Source of the DNA: Alphaproteobacteria bacterium | GTDB lineage: Bacteria; Pseudomonadota; Alphaproteobacteria; UBA2966 | Assembly: GCA_018654745.1 (NCBI GenBank) | Contig: JABILA010000071.1 | Location: forward strand, 62,001-126,000 | DNA length: 64,000 nt | Direction of reading: 5' to 3' | Shown: piece after piece, positions 8,582 through 16,885 of the stretch | Layout of the letters: each line of letters starts with the position of its first letter | Numbering within the stretch: position 1 is the stretch's first letter | Notes under the pieces: generated by a model | Databases searched by the model: none | What the model was told of the DNA's origin: nothing | Seen by the model: only the letters and a program-made list of their open reading frames with translations | Program-made: the position numbers and the translations under genes

Positions 8582-10306
8582 ATGGCAGACGATACAAAAA
8601 AATGGCGCAGCGCGGCCTGGTTTGGTCCTGCAGACCGTGACGGCTTTATTCACCGCAGCTGGATGCGCAATCAGGGCCATCCGTCACACTTGTTTGATGG
8701 CCGTCCGGTCATTGGCATCTGCAATACCTGGTCAGACTTGACGCCCTGCAATGGCCATTTCCGGGACCTGGCAGAACATGTCAAACGTGGCATTTATGAA
8801 GCGGGTGGCTTCCCGGTGGAATTCCCGGTTCTGTCTCTGGGTGAAACCCTGATGCGCCCGACAACAATGATGTACCGCAATCTGGCTTCAATGGATGTCG
8901 AAGAATCCATTCGTGCCAATCCCATGGACGGTGTCATATTGCTTGTCGGTTGCGACAAGACGACCCCTGCTTTGTTGATGGGTGCCGCGAGCTGTGATTT
9001 GCCGACCCTCGCTGTCTCCGGTGGCCCCATGTTGAACGGTAAATATCGGGGTGAAGACATCGGGTCCGGCACCTCGGTCTGGGAATTTTCCGAAGCCGTT
9101 CGTGCCGGGGAAATGAGCCTGCAGTCTTTCATGGAAGCCGAAGCCGGTATGTCCAGATCTATTGGCCATTGCATGACTATGGGAACGGCCTCAACAATGG
9201 CGTCCATGGTCGAAGCCCTGGGCATGGGCCTGCCGCAAAACGCCGCAACACCAGCCGCTGATTCAAGACGCAACGTGCTCGCCCATATGGCAGGCCGACG
9301 CATCGTGGATATGGTCAAGGAAGACCTGAAAATGTCGAAAATCCTGACCCGGGATGCATTTGAAAATGCGATCATAGTCAACGGTGCCATCGGCGGATCA
9401 ACCAATGCCGTTGTCCACCTTCTAGCGCTGGCCGGACGCATGGGCGTTGACCTGACTCTCGATGACTGGGACCGTCTGGGCCGGGATATTCCAACCTTGT
9501 TGAACCTGCGACCATCCGGCAAATACCTGATGGAAGACTTTTTCTATGCAGGTGGATTACCGGCGCTGATCAAGTCACTGGGGGACCGTTTGCATACAGA
9601 TGCATTGACGGTGAACGGCAAATCCATCGGGGAAAACGTGGCGGATGCAGAATGCTTCAATGACGATGTTATCCTGCCTCTGGACAAACCTCTGGCTGAA
9701 AATGGCGGCATCGCAGTCTTGCGCGGCAATCTGGCACCGCTGGGGGCCGTCCTGAAACCATCCGCCGCAACCGAAGCATTAATGACCCACCGGGGGCGGG
9801 CCGTCGTCTTTGAAGATATCGATGACTACAAGGCTCGGGTCGATGAACCTGATCTCGATATCAACCCGGATGATATCATGGTTCTGAAGAACTGCGGGCC
9901 GCGTGGTTATCCAGGCTTTCCGGAAGTCGGCAATATGGCGCTGCCACCGAAGATTCTGGAGCAAGGCGTCACTGACATGGTTCGTATTTCCGACGCCCGC
10001 ATGAGCGGTACGGCCTATGGCACTGTGGTTCTGCATACGGCTCCGGAAGCGGCGGCTGGCGGTACCCTGGCGTTGGTCCAGAACGGGGACATGATAGAAC
10101 TGGACGTACCGAACCGTCGTTTGCATCTGGAAGTTTCTGACGAAGAGCTTGAAACTCGCCGGGCAAAATGGTCACCGCCGGAACCGGAATATGACCGGGG
10201 GTATTACAGTTTGTACCGGGACCGCGTAAACCAGGCCGACCAGGGCGCCGACTTTGACTTTCTGATTGGTAGCAGCGGTGCTGCTGTGCCACGTGATTCG
10301 CACTAG
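8582..10306 (+). CDS. IlvD/Edd family sugar-acid dehydratase (aldonate dehydratase)
   Basis: A 574-residue [2Fe-2S] dehydratase. Cluster cysteines at C56 (TPCNGH), C124 (GCDKT) and C197 (GHCMTMGTAS) have the spacing of Rhizobium L-arabinonate dehydratase as I recall it (59, 127, 200), and K126 is the expected carbamylated lysine. The catalytic serine is in DARMSGTAYG. Size and motifs favour an aldonate dehydratase (arabinonate, xylonate, gluconate or galactonate) over the branched-chain enzyme, as does the context of lactonase, KDG kinase and KDPG aldolase. Predicted product is a 2-keto-3-deoxy sugar acid. Exact substrate is not readable. Confidence 0.9.
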   Translation: MADDTKKWRSAAWFGPADRDGFIHRSWMRNQGHPSHLFDGRPVIGICNTWSDLTPCNGHFRDLAEHVKRGIYEAGGFPVEFPVLSLGETLMRPTTMMYRNLASMDVEESIRANPMDGVILLVGCDKTTPALLMGAASCDLPTLAVSGGPMLNGKYRGEDIGSGTSVWEFSEAVRAGEMSLQSFMEAEAGMSRSIGHCMTMGTASTMASMVEALGMGLPQNAATPAADSRRNVLAHMAGRRIVDMVKEDLKMSKILTRDAFENAIIVNGAIGGSTNAVVHLLALAGRMGVDLTLDDWDRLGRDIPTLLNLRPSGKYLMEDFFYAGGLPALIKSLGDRLHTDALTVNGKSIGENVADAECFNDDVILPLDKPLAENGGIAVLRGNLAPLGAVLKPSAATEALMTHRGRAVVFEDIDDYKARVDEPDLDINPDDIMVLKNCGPRGYPGFPEVGNMALPPKILEQGVTDMVRISDARMSGTAYGTVVLHTAPEAAAGGTLALVQNGDMIELDVPNRRLHLEVSDEELETRRAKWSPPEPEYDRGYYSLYRDRVNQADQGADFDFLIGSSGAAVPRDSH

Positions 10307-10320
10307 GAATTGATACGCAG

Positions 10321-11190
10321 ATGACAACCGTCAAACAGGTCTGGGCTAGTGGCGCCTTGCTTGGTGAAGGGACCGTCTGGATTGAAGAAGAACAGGCGCT
10401 TTACTGGGTCGATATCAAGGGCAGGCTTGTGCACAGATATCATCCGGAAAGTGGTGGTCAGAAGTCCTGGCCCGTGCCGGAGGAAATCGGATGTCTGATC
10501 CCGCGCAAAACAGGCGGATTTATCGCCGGTCTTCAAAGCGGGCTGGCAATTATTGATCTGGATACGGGTGATATCGATAAACTGGGCTTCCCGGAAAACG
10601 ATATACCGGGCAACAGGATCAACGATGGCAAAGCCGATCCAGAAGGCCGCATCTGGCTGGGCACCATGGATAATGGTGAGCGCGAGAAAACCGGTGCCTT
10701 ATACAGGATCGATGCTGACCTCAGCTGTCATCAGATGGACAAGGACTATGCCATTACCAACGGTCCTGCATTCAGTCCTGATGGCAATATCCTGTATCAT
10801 ACGGACACCTTGAAAAAGACCATCTATGCGTTCGACATGGACGAAGATGGCGGCATCAGCAACAAGCGCGAACATATCCACATTGCGGATGACGCTGGAT
10901 ACCCGGACGGCATGAATACAGACGCCGAGGGATTTTTGTGGGTCGGGCATTATAACGGCTGGCGCGTAACGCGCTTTGCACCCGATGGCGGCATAGATCG
11001 CGTTATCGAAATGCCTGTTGGCGCCTGCACAAATATTGCTTTTGGCGGGCCCGATCTGGAAACGCTTTATGTCAGCACAGCCGCAAAACAACTGGATGCC
11101 GAAGCACTTGCCCGGCAACCGTTGGCAGGTGCGTTATTTGAAGTTCATGTTGGGGTGAAGGGCATATTGCCCGGGCGTTTCGCAGGCTGA
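10321..11190 (+). CDS. SMP-30/gluconolactonase family sugar lactonase
   Basis: A 289-residue six-bladed propeller that opens aldonolactones to aldonates. Metal-binding residues appear in order: Glu in LLGEGTVW, Asn in NRINDGKADP, Asn in TNGPAFSPDG and Asp in YPDGMNTDAEG. It starts 14 bases after the dehydratase stop, so the two are an operon and act consecutively: the lactonase product feeds the dehydratase. Family call is firm, lactone identity is not. Confidence 0.9.
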   Translation: MTTVKQVWASGALLGEGTVWIEEEQALYWVDIKGRLVHRYHPESGGQKSWPVPEEIGCLIPRKTGGFIAGLQSGLAIIDLDTGDIDKLGFPENDIPGNRINDGKADPEGRIWLGTMDNGEREKTGALYRIDADLSCHQMDKDYAITNGPAFSPDGNILYHTDTLKKTIYAFDMDEDGGISNKREHIHIADDAGYPDGMNTDAEGFLWVGHYNGWRVTRFAPDGGIDRVIEMPVGACTNIAFGGPDLETLYVSTAAKQLDAEALARQPLAGALFEVHVGVKGILPGRFAG

Positions 11191-11212
11191 CACATAGCGC
11201 CGCCAATCAGAT

Positions 11213-12007
11213 TTAGCCAGCGGCGGGACGTGGTCGTGGCCAGTCCTCACGACGACCGATTTCATCCTTGGCCCGGCCAATCACTGCCCGCATGGCGCGT
11301 TCCGCCCCACGACGGTCACGGGCACGAATGCGATCTATAATCAGATAGTGCGCATCCAGCCCTTCATGTGGGCCAACAAGCGTGTCTTTTTGCAATTCGA
11401 AACTGAGGCTGAGGACGGTACCAATGATACTGTCCAGACGCTGCATGATCTGATTGTGACAGGCCGCCAGAACACTCAGATGAAAAGCCACATCACCGGC
11501 GTAATAAAGTTCAAGGTCATCAACACCCGCCTCCATCTGCCGCCAGGCGTTTTCCATGTGTTCGATATCGTCTTCCGAGGCCCGGTTTGCCGCCAGACGT
11601 GCGGCTATCGGTTCTATCAACTCACGGAGTTCAACCAGATCACCCGCCAGCTTTTCACCGATCGTCTCCGGGGAATGCCAGGACAAGACGTCCGCGTCCA
11701 ATAAATCCCAGTCATTTCTGGCACGCACACTGGTGCCGGCACGCTGTCGGGCATCGATCAGGCCTTTGGTCGCCAGAACTTTCATAGCTTCCCGAATAGC
11801 CGTGCGGCTTGCTTTAAAGCGTTCAATCAAGTCGCTATCGCCTGGCAATCGTTCTCCTGGCGCAAAAACACCGGAAACAATTTCCTCGCCGATGGCATGG
11901 ACAATACGCCCATGAACTCCGCCGGATGGATAGCTGTGCACATGTGTCGCCGGGACCAGTGTTTCCACTGATTTCAATTTACCTGTGATCCGGTCAGGAG
12001 TATCCAT
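11213..12007 (-). CDS. FadR-subfamily GntR regulator (FCD domain), paralogue 2
   Basis: A 264-residue regulator, last gene of the ABC transporter operon. The winged helix covers about residues 25-90 (SRTAIREAMKVLATKGL) and the FCD domain follows, with VAFHLSVLAACHN and LDAHYLIID holding the metal histidines. It shares most of its length with the regulator at 3453-4190, including nearly identical recognition helices and a common DLLD.DVLSW.SPE block. ATG 12007 is chosen because GGAAGG lies 8 bases upstream, better than ATG 12013. It converges on the lactonase gene with a 22-base gap. Confidence 0.88.
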   Translation of the reverse strand: MDTPDRITGKLKSVETLVPATHVHSYPSGGVHGRIVHAIGEEIVSGVFAPGERLPGDSDLIERFKASRTAIREAMKVLATKGLIDARQRAGTSVRARNDWDLLDADVLSWHSPETIGEKLAGDLVELRELIEPIAARLAANRASEDDIEHMENAWRQMEAGVDDLELYYAGDVAFHLSVLAACHNQIMQRLDSIIGTVLSLSFELQKDTLVGPHEGLDAHYLIIDRIRARDRRGAERAMRAVIGRAKDEIGRREDWPRPRPAAG

Positions 12008-12031
12008 TTTCATCGCCTTCCAGATATCCTG

Positions 12032-12355
12032 TTACTGACTCGCCAGATAAACGCCATACAGCTGCGCCGATCCCAGCGCCAGCAAGACAGCGACAGCAAA
12101 AACAATCAGAACAATTATCCCGGCCTTTATCACCCCCCGAAGGGGCTTGCCCGGTTGGCAAAAGGGCACAAGATTGAACGCCAGGCCGCCGACAACGACC
12201 AGCACACAACCGATTGTAAAGCCGATTTTGAAGAAGGGCTGGAAGATCAGGGCCATGGCAAGAAGGCACAGCCCAATAATGCTGTATTCGATCCGACGCG
12301 CGAGCTTGCGGCTCATGCCTGGTGCAATTTCGACTTCTTGTGTTTGGTCTGTCAT
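12032..12355 (-). CDS. Small three-helix membrane protein of the ABC transporter operon
   Basis: A 107-residue unrecognised protein with three predicted transmembrane segments (about residues 22-40, 43-66 and 77-97) and a charged N-terminus. Its ATG overlaps the stop codon of the upstream ATPase gene (ATGA), so translation is coupled. Small membrane proteins occur in some CUT1 importer operons, such as the glycerol glpSTPQUV operon, but I see no clear relation to those. It may be an accessory subunit of the importer. Confidence 0.75.
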   Translation of the reverse strand: MTDQTQEVEIAPGMSRKLARRIEYSIIGLCLLAMALIFQPFFKIGFTIGCVLVVVGGLAFNLVPFCQPGKPLRGVIKAGIIVLIVFAVAVLLALGSAQLYGVYLASQ

Positions 12356-13440
12356 GAGAACACCCGATCCCCTTCTGTGTTGAACACATGTGCCTGTTCC
12401 GGACGGCAACGCATGTGAACGCGTTCCCCCTGTTCAAGACGAACGGTTCGGTCAATAACGACACGCACATCTGTTCCCGATTCCATCATGTGGATCAATG
12501 TTTCAGCCCCCATGGGTTCGATCAGATCAACCTCGGCGCTGAACGTATCTTCAGCGGCTTCTTCAATGATGTCGTAAGCACGAGGACGAATACCCAAAGT
12601 TACTTTGCTGCCACTGTCCAGATTTTGAACGGCAGGGTCGACCGCCATCGCGACGGTTTGGTCGGCGACCTGGAACGTGCCTTTGTCCCCCTCGAACCCG
12701 GTCAAAACAGCCTCCTGCAAATTCATCTGAGGCGTGCCGATAAAACCAGCCACAAACAGGTTTTTTGGCTTGGTGAAAATATCATGCGGTGAGGCAACCT
12801 GTTCGATTTTACCATCGCGCATGACGGCAATCCGGTCGGCCATCGTCAAGGCTTCGAGTTGATCATGGGTTACAATCACGGTGGCCTTGGACAGACCATC
12901 AAGGATTTCCTTGATCTGGCCACGCATGGTCTGACGCAGTTCCACGTCAAGGCGGCTCAAAGGTTCATCGAACAAAAAGCAGTTCGGATCACGGATAATA
13001 GCCCGGGCTACGGCAACACGTTGCTTTTCGCCCTCCGCCAGATAGCCGGGTAGACGGTGCAACACATCCGTCAGTTCCAGCTTGCGCGCCACTTCAGAAA
13101 CCAGATTGTCGATTTCGGCCTGTGGCAGTTTGTCGTGATGCAAGGGAAATCCAAGATTTTCGGCAACAGTTAAACTGGGATACAAGGCATAAAACTGAAA
13201 CACCATGGCGATGTCACGTTCAGACGGGGCGATTTCGTTGACCCGTTTTCCGGCAATACGAACTTCGCCATCCGACGTGGTTTCCAGTCCCGCAATCATC
13301 CGCAGCGTGGTTGTCTTACCGCAACCGGAGGGGCCCAGCAAACACAGGACTTCACCCGCAGCCACGTCCAGATCGACGCCACTAACGGCGAGCATATCGC
13401 CAAAACGCTTGGTCAGGTTGGTAACTTGAATGGTCGACAT
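12352..13440 (-). CDS. CUT1-type sugar ABC transporter ATPase, second subunit (degenerate signature motif)
   Basis: A 362-residue MalK/UgpC-like ATPase with a C-terminal TOBE domain. Walker A is GPSGCGKT (36-43), Q-loop FQFYALYP, Walker B FLFDEP and H-loop VTHDQLEA with the switch histidine intact. The signature motif near residue 132 is LAEGE instead of LSGGQ. The other ATPase of this operon (16886-17989) has the opposite fault: a good signature and no switch histidine. A heterodimer would hold one consensus and one degenerate ATP site. It sits between the permease genes and the small membrane protein gene. Confidence 0.9.
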   Translation of the reverse strand: MSTIQVTNLTKRFGDMLAVSGVDLDVAAGEVLCLLGPSGCGKTTTLRMIAGLETTSDGEVRIAGKRVNEIAPSERDIAMVFQFYALYPSLTVAENLGFPLHHDKLPQAEIDNLVSEVARKLELTDVLHRLPGYLAEGEKQRVAVARAIIRDPNCFLFDEPLSRLDVELRQTMRGQIKEILDGLSKATVIVTHDQLEALTMADRIAVMRDGKIEQVASPHDIFTKPKNLFVAGFIGTPQMNLQEAVLTGFEGDKGTFQVADQTVAMAVDPAVQNLDSGSKVTLGIRPRAYDIIEEAAEDTFSAEVDLIEPMGAETLIHMMESGTDVRVVIDRTVRLEQGERVHMRCRPEQAHVFNTEGDRVFS

Positions 13441-13449
13441 ATCCGCCTC

Positions 13450-14343
13450 CTATTTCTTGATGGTGCCAAAGGTGACGCCGCGCAGCAGATGGTTTTGCAG
13501 CAGGTAAGTCACACCGAAGACCGGGATCAGGAACAAGGTAATGATGGCAGCCAACAGCCCCCACTCCACACCAATTTCACCGCCGATGGTGCGGGCCATT
13601 GCGACCGGCACCGTTCTCGTATCCGTACTGGTCAGCAGCAGCGCAAAGAGGAATTCGTTCCAGGTCAGAATGACGGCGAAGACTGCCGTCGCCGCCAATC
13701 CGGCCTTCAATTGTGGAATACACATTTTAAAGAACACGCCAAATTCAGAGGATCCGTCCATACGAGCAGAATCCTCAACATCCGGTGATAATTCATCAAA
13801 GAAGCTTTTCATCATCCAGATCGAAAACGGCAGGTTGAAGGCTGCATACAACAGAATCACACCGATGTAGGAACCACTGAGGCCTGCCATGCGGAACATC
13901 AGGAAGATTGGAATAATCACAATGATCGGCGGTAACATGCGGGTTGTCAGGACCACAAACAGATATGTGTCATTGCCTTTCAGGGGATAACGCGAGAAGC
14001 CGTATGAGGCCAGGGTGCCAATGATCAGAGCCAGAAAAACACCGGCGGAAGCGACAAAAATGGAGTTGAAGAAAAACCCGCCCATGCCGGTACCAATGGC
14101 TTCACCGCTGCCGGTTTGGGCAACGCGATAGAAGACGGCGACAAAGTTATCCAGGGTCGGCGTAAAGAAAAATACCGGTGGCGTTGCCAGGGCATCTGCC
14201 CGCGTCTTGAACGCGGTCATGATGATCCACAGGACCGGGAAGAAATAGATCAGGCTGATGATTCCGGCGAACAGGGTCCAACCCCATCCGGCCTCACGCA
14301 GACGACGTTCTTTCCGGGAAAACAGGCTCATTAATACAGACAT
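13450..14343 (-). CDS. Carbohydrate ABC transporter permease (MalG-like)
   Basis: A 297-residue inner-membrane permease with six predicted helices. The EAA coupling motif is around DSARMDGSSEFGVFFKM, where Gly follows DGSSE. A first helix (about residues 20-42) and a NEFLFALLL stretch near 230 are typical of MalG/UgpE proteins of CUT1 importers. It follows the partner permease with a 2-base gap and precedes the ATPase by 9 bases, so it is part of a tight operon. Confidence 0.9.
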   Translation of the reverse strand: MSVLMSLFSRKERRLREAGWGWTLFAGIISLIYFFPVLWIIMTAFKTRADALATPPVFFFTPTLDNFVAVFYRVAQTGSGEAIGTGMGGFFFNSIFVASAGVFLALIIGTLASYGFSRYPLKGNDTYLFVVLTTRMLPPIIVIIPIFLMFRMAGLSGSYIGVILLYAAFNLPFSIWMMKSFFDELSPDVEDSARMDGSSEFGVFFKMCIPQLKAGLAATAVFAVILTWNEFLFALLLTSTDTRTVPVAMARTIGGEIGVEWGLLAAIITLFLIPVFGVTYLLQNHLLRGVTFGTIKK

Positions 14344-14345
14344 GA

Positions 14346-15341
14346 TCAGCCCTCCTCACCGCGCTTTTTGACAAAATAGAGATAGAGATTTGTCAGCACG
14401 ATCACGATAAACAGCAGGATATAGCTCAGCGCCGACGACTGACTGGTTTTGAAGAACTGGAAAGCCACACGATAAACATAGACAGCAATGGTTTCTGTCG
14501 ACGTGCCCGGCCCCCCGTTTGTGATCAGATAAACAACATCAAATATCTTGAAGGTTTCAATGGTACGGAACAGTAAGGCCAGCAGCAACAATCCACGTAC
14601 ATAGGGGAACGTTACCGTGGTAAAGCGCTTCCATTTAGAAGCCCGGTCAACTTCGGCGGCTTCATATAGATAGTCAGGCACACTGACCAGACCAGCCAGG
14701 ACCAGCAGCATAACAAAGGGCGACCACATCCAGGCATCGGCGATGACAATGCCCCAGACAGCCCCCCATTGAGTGGCCAGCAAAGTCAGCGGCTCACCCG
14801 AGAAATATGAATAGGCCTGGCTGAGCAAGCCAAATGTAGGCTCGTAAAAGAGTTTGAAGAAGACACCAACGGCGACAAACGACAACATCATCGGGGTCAG
14901 CACAAGCATCAATATTTCACGGCGTAGGGGAAACTTCTTTTCGAACATCATGGCCAGGGCAAAACCGATGACCAGTTGCAGCAGCACGCTCATGGCAACG
15001 ATCAGAGCGGTTGTCTGCATGCGCTCCCAGACCACAGGATCGGTCAGGACTTTTTCATAATAATAGAGACCTGCGAAAGTGGGGGGGCGAATGGAACTCG
15101 CCTTGTAATGAAAAAAGCTCAGTCCAAATGACCACATCAGTGGAAAGATGTTCATCACGAACAACATGATCAAAGCGGGGGCGATAAGCATTGGCCCACG
15201 TCGGGATGGACTGAACATCCACTGCCAAAAATCACGCATTGTCTTTCCTCCGGCGGGAGACGGGTTTGAATTGTCTTGTTGTGCTTGAGATCGGGAGAGG
15301 TCGTTGAGCCCGGCTGCATCAGATGCGATTGGCTGGTTCAT
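14346..15341 (-). CDS. Carbohydrate ABC transporter permease (MalF-like)
   Basis: A 331-residue inner-membrane permease with six predicted helices. The EAA loop is in LYEAAEVDRASKWKRF, and a TNGGPGTSTETIAVYVYR block near 275 is typical of MalF/UgpA permeases. Two starts are possible: ATG 15341 (GAGG 5 bases upstream) or ATG 15239 (GGAGG 7 bases upstream), the latter giving 297 residues without a polar N-terminal extension. The longer form is listed. Confidence 0.88.
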   Translation of the reverse strand: MNQPIASDAAGLNDLSRSQAQQDNSNPSPAGGKTMRDFWQWMFSPSRRGPMLIAPALIMLFVMNIFPLMWSFGLSFFHYKASSIRPPTFAGLYYYEKVLTDPVVWERMQTTALIVAMSVLLQLVIGFALAMMFEKKFPLRREILMLVLTPMMLSFVAVGVFFKLFYEPTFGLLSQAYSYFSGEPLTLLATQWGAVWGIVIADAWMWSPFVMLLVLAGLVSVPDYLYEAAEVDRASKWKRFTTVTFPYVRGLLLLALLFRTIETFKIFDVVYLITNGGPGTSTETIAVYVYRVAFQFFKTSQSSALSYILLFIVIVLTNLYLYFVKKRGEEG

Positions 15342-15389
15342 TGATCCTCTCCCTTTCCCTGTACTAAACGTTCAAATAATCAGTTGTGA

Positions 15390-16820
15390 CTATTTGATCT
15401 TGCCAACTTCGGTCAGCAGCTCTTGCTGGAACTTGGCAATGGCGTCCATGGCTTCCTTGGCTGTCTTCTGGCCAGTGATTGCCTTGTCGAACTCTTCTTG
15501 CTGTTGGGTCAGCATTTCGAACATCTCTGGTGTGTGCCAGACATCTTTCTGATACTGCAGCAATTCAGCATGAGCACGGTTCCATGGCAGGAAGTCGTTG
15601 TACTCAGGCATGTTCATGACACTCATCAGACCTGGCTCTCCACCGTTCTTGGAGAATTCGATCTGAACGTCTTTGGACATCCACCACTTCACAACTTCCA
15701 AAGCCTCTTTGGTGACTTCTTCGGAGTTCCATGTGGTCAGAACAAAAGGCTGTCCACCAATGTTGTCTGTGCGGTCGATTGAACCGTCAGACTTGCGCAA
15801 GCCCGGTGTCATGGCGAAACCGGTTTTGTCTGCAAACTTGGATACTTTTGGATCCAGTGCAGGCGGTGCAACACCGGCCCAGTCGATGATGGCACCAACT
15901 TTGCCCTGCATGAACAGTTCCTGAATGGCGAAGATACCCATCTGGCCAGTCTTGTGGACCGGAGGAGCGTACTTCAGAATATCAAGATAGTGCTGGAAGC
16001 CTTTGACGGCTGCCGCAGAGTTCACAACACCTTCTGCTTGTGCGTTTGGTGCGTTGGCTTCGTCCCAGATATCGCCACCATGCTGCCAGATGAAGGCAAG
16101 AATTTGCATGGAAGAGAAGTCACCGACTTTACCAGCCTGGTATGCAACGCCGTAGAAATCATGTTCGGCGACACCATCACCCAGTTTGGCACCTTTATCA
16201 CGACGGAAGAATTTACCAACATTGGCCCAGACATCCCAGTCTGTGTTTTTCCACTCGTCATATGAACAAGGCAGAACCTGGTTGAACTTGGCCTTGAAGT
16301 CAGCCCGCTCACCATCGTGGCAGAACAGGTCGTTACGGAACCAGGTTACTTTGGTGTCCGGGAACTGTGGGAAGCCATAATAGTTCTTCGACTTGTGAGG
16401 ATAAGTCGAATAGTTTTCCGTCATGGCCGGATGGATGTCTTTCATGATCGCCTGAAGCTCAGGGTCTGCATCGATATATTTGTTGAGCTTCATGAAGTGG
16501 CCGCCTTCGATGAAGGTACCAATCCACTGGCTGTCAGAAATGATCATCTGATACTTCTTTTCACCCGAGGTGAGCGAAGCAGCGACACGATCATAAAAAC
16601 TGGGCCATGGAATAAAGTCAAAAACCAACTTCACGTTGTTGCCGGATTTGGCTTTATAGGTCTTATTAAAATATTCCTGCAAAAAACGGGTCGGACCCCA
16701 GTCCGGACCTGCCATATTCAGAACAATGTCCTTGGATACAGCTGGTGCTGATGCAACGGTCAAAGCACCCGCTACGACAGTTGCTGCCAAGGCGCTTGCG
16801 ATACTGAATTTACTTTTCAT
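15390..16820 (-). CDS. Extracellular sugar-binding protein of the ABC importer
   Basis: A 476-residue periplasmic solute-binding protein (family 1) with a Sec signal peptide (residues 1-30, cleavage likely near APAVSKD). The mature part is rich in aromatic residues suited to carbohydrate stacking, for example FDFIPWPSFYDR and WQHGGDIWDE. A strong GAGGAGG ribosome site 5-6 bases upstream suggests the highest translation in the operon, as expected for a binding protein. The ligand is unknown; neighbouring catabolic genes suggest a sugar, sugar acid or glycoside. Confidence 0.9.
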   Translation of the reverse strand: MKSKFSIASALAATVVAGALTVASAPAVSKDIVLNMAGPDWGPTRFLQEYFNKTYKAKSGNNVKLVFDFIPWPSFYDRVAASLTSGEKKYQMIISDSQWIGTFIEGGHFMKLNKYIDADPELQAIMKDIHPAMTENYSTYPHKSKNYYGFPQFPDTKVTWFRNDLFCHDGERADFKAKFNQVLPCSYDEWKNTDWDVWANVGKFFRRDKGAKLGDGVAEHDFYGVAYQAGKVGDFSSMQILAFIWQHGGDIWDEANAPNAQAEGVVNSAAAVKGFQHYLDILKYAPPVHKTGQMGIFAIQELFMQGKVGAIIDWAGVAPPALDPKVSKFADKTGFAMTPGLRKSDGSIDRTDNIGGQPFVLTTWNSEEVTKEALEVVKWWMSKDVQIEFSKNGGEPGLMSVMNMPEYNDFLPWNRAHAELLQYQKDVWHTPEMFEMLTQQQEEFDKAITGQKTAKEAMDAIAKFQQELLTEVGKIK

Positions 16821-16885
16821 CGAAACCTCCTCCTCAAGTTAATTGGAAATCGGACAGCACCACCGCGCTGTCAGATGTTGCCGAC

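Noticed and set aside
15081-15087. G-runs here and at 17993-18000 as possible frameshift or phase-variation tracts
   Set aside because: The first is inside an intact permease frame, the second is an extended ribosome-binding site; no broken frame is associated.
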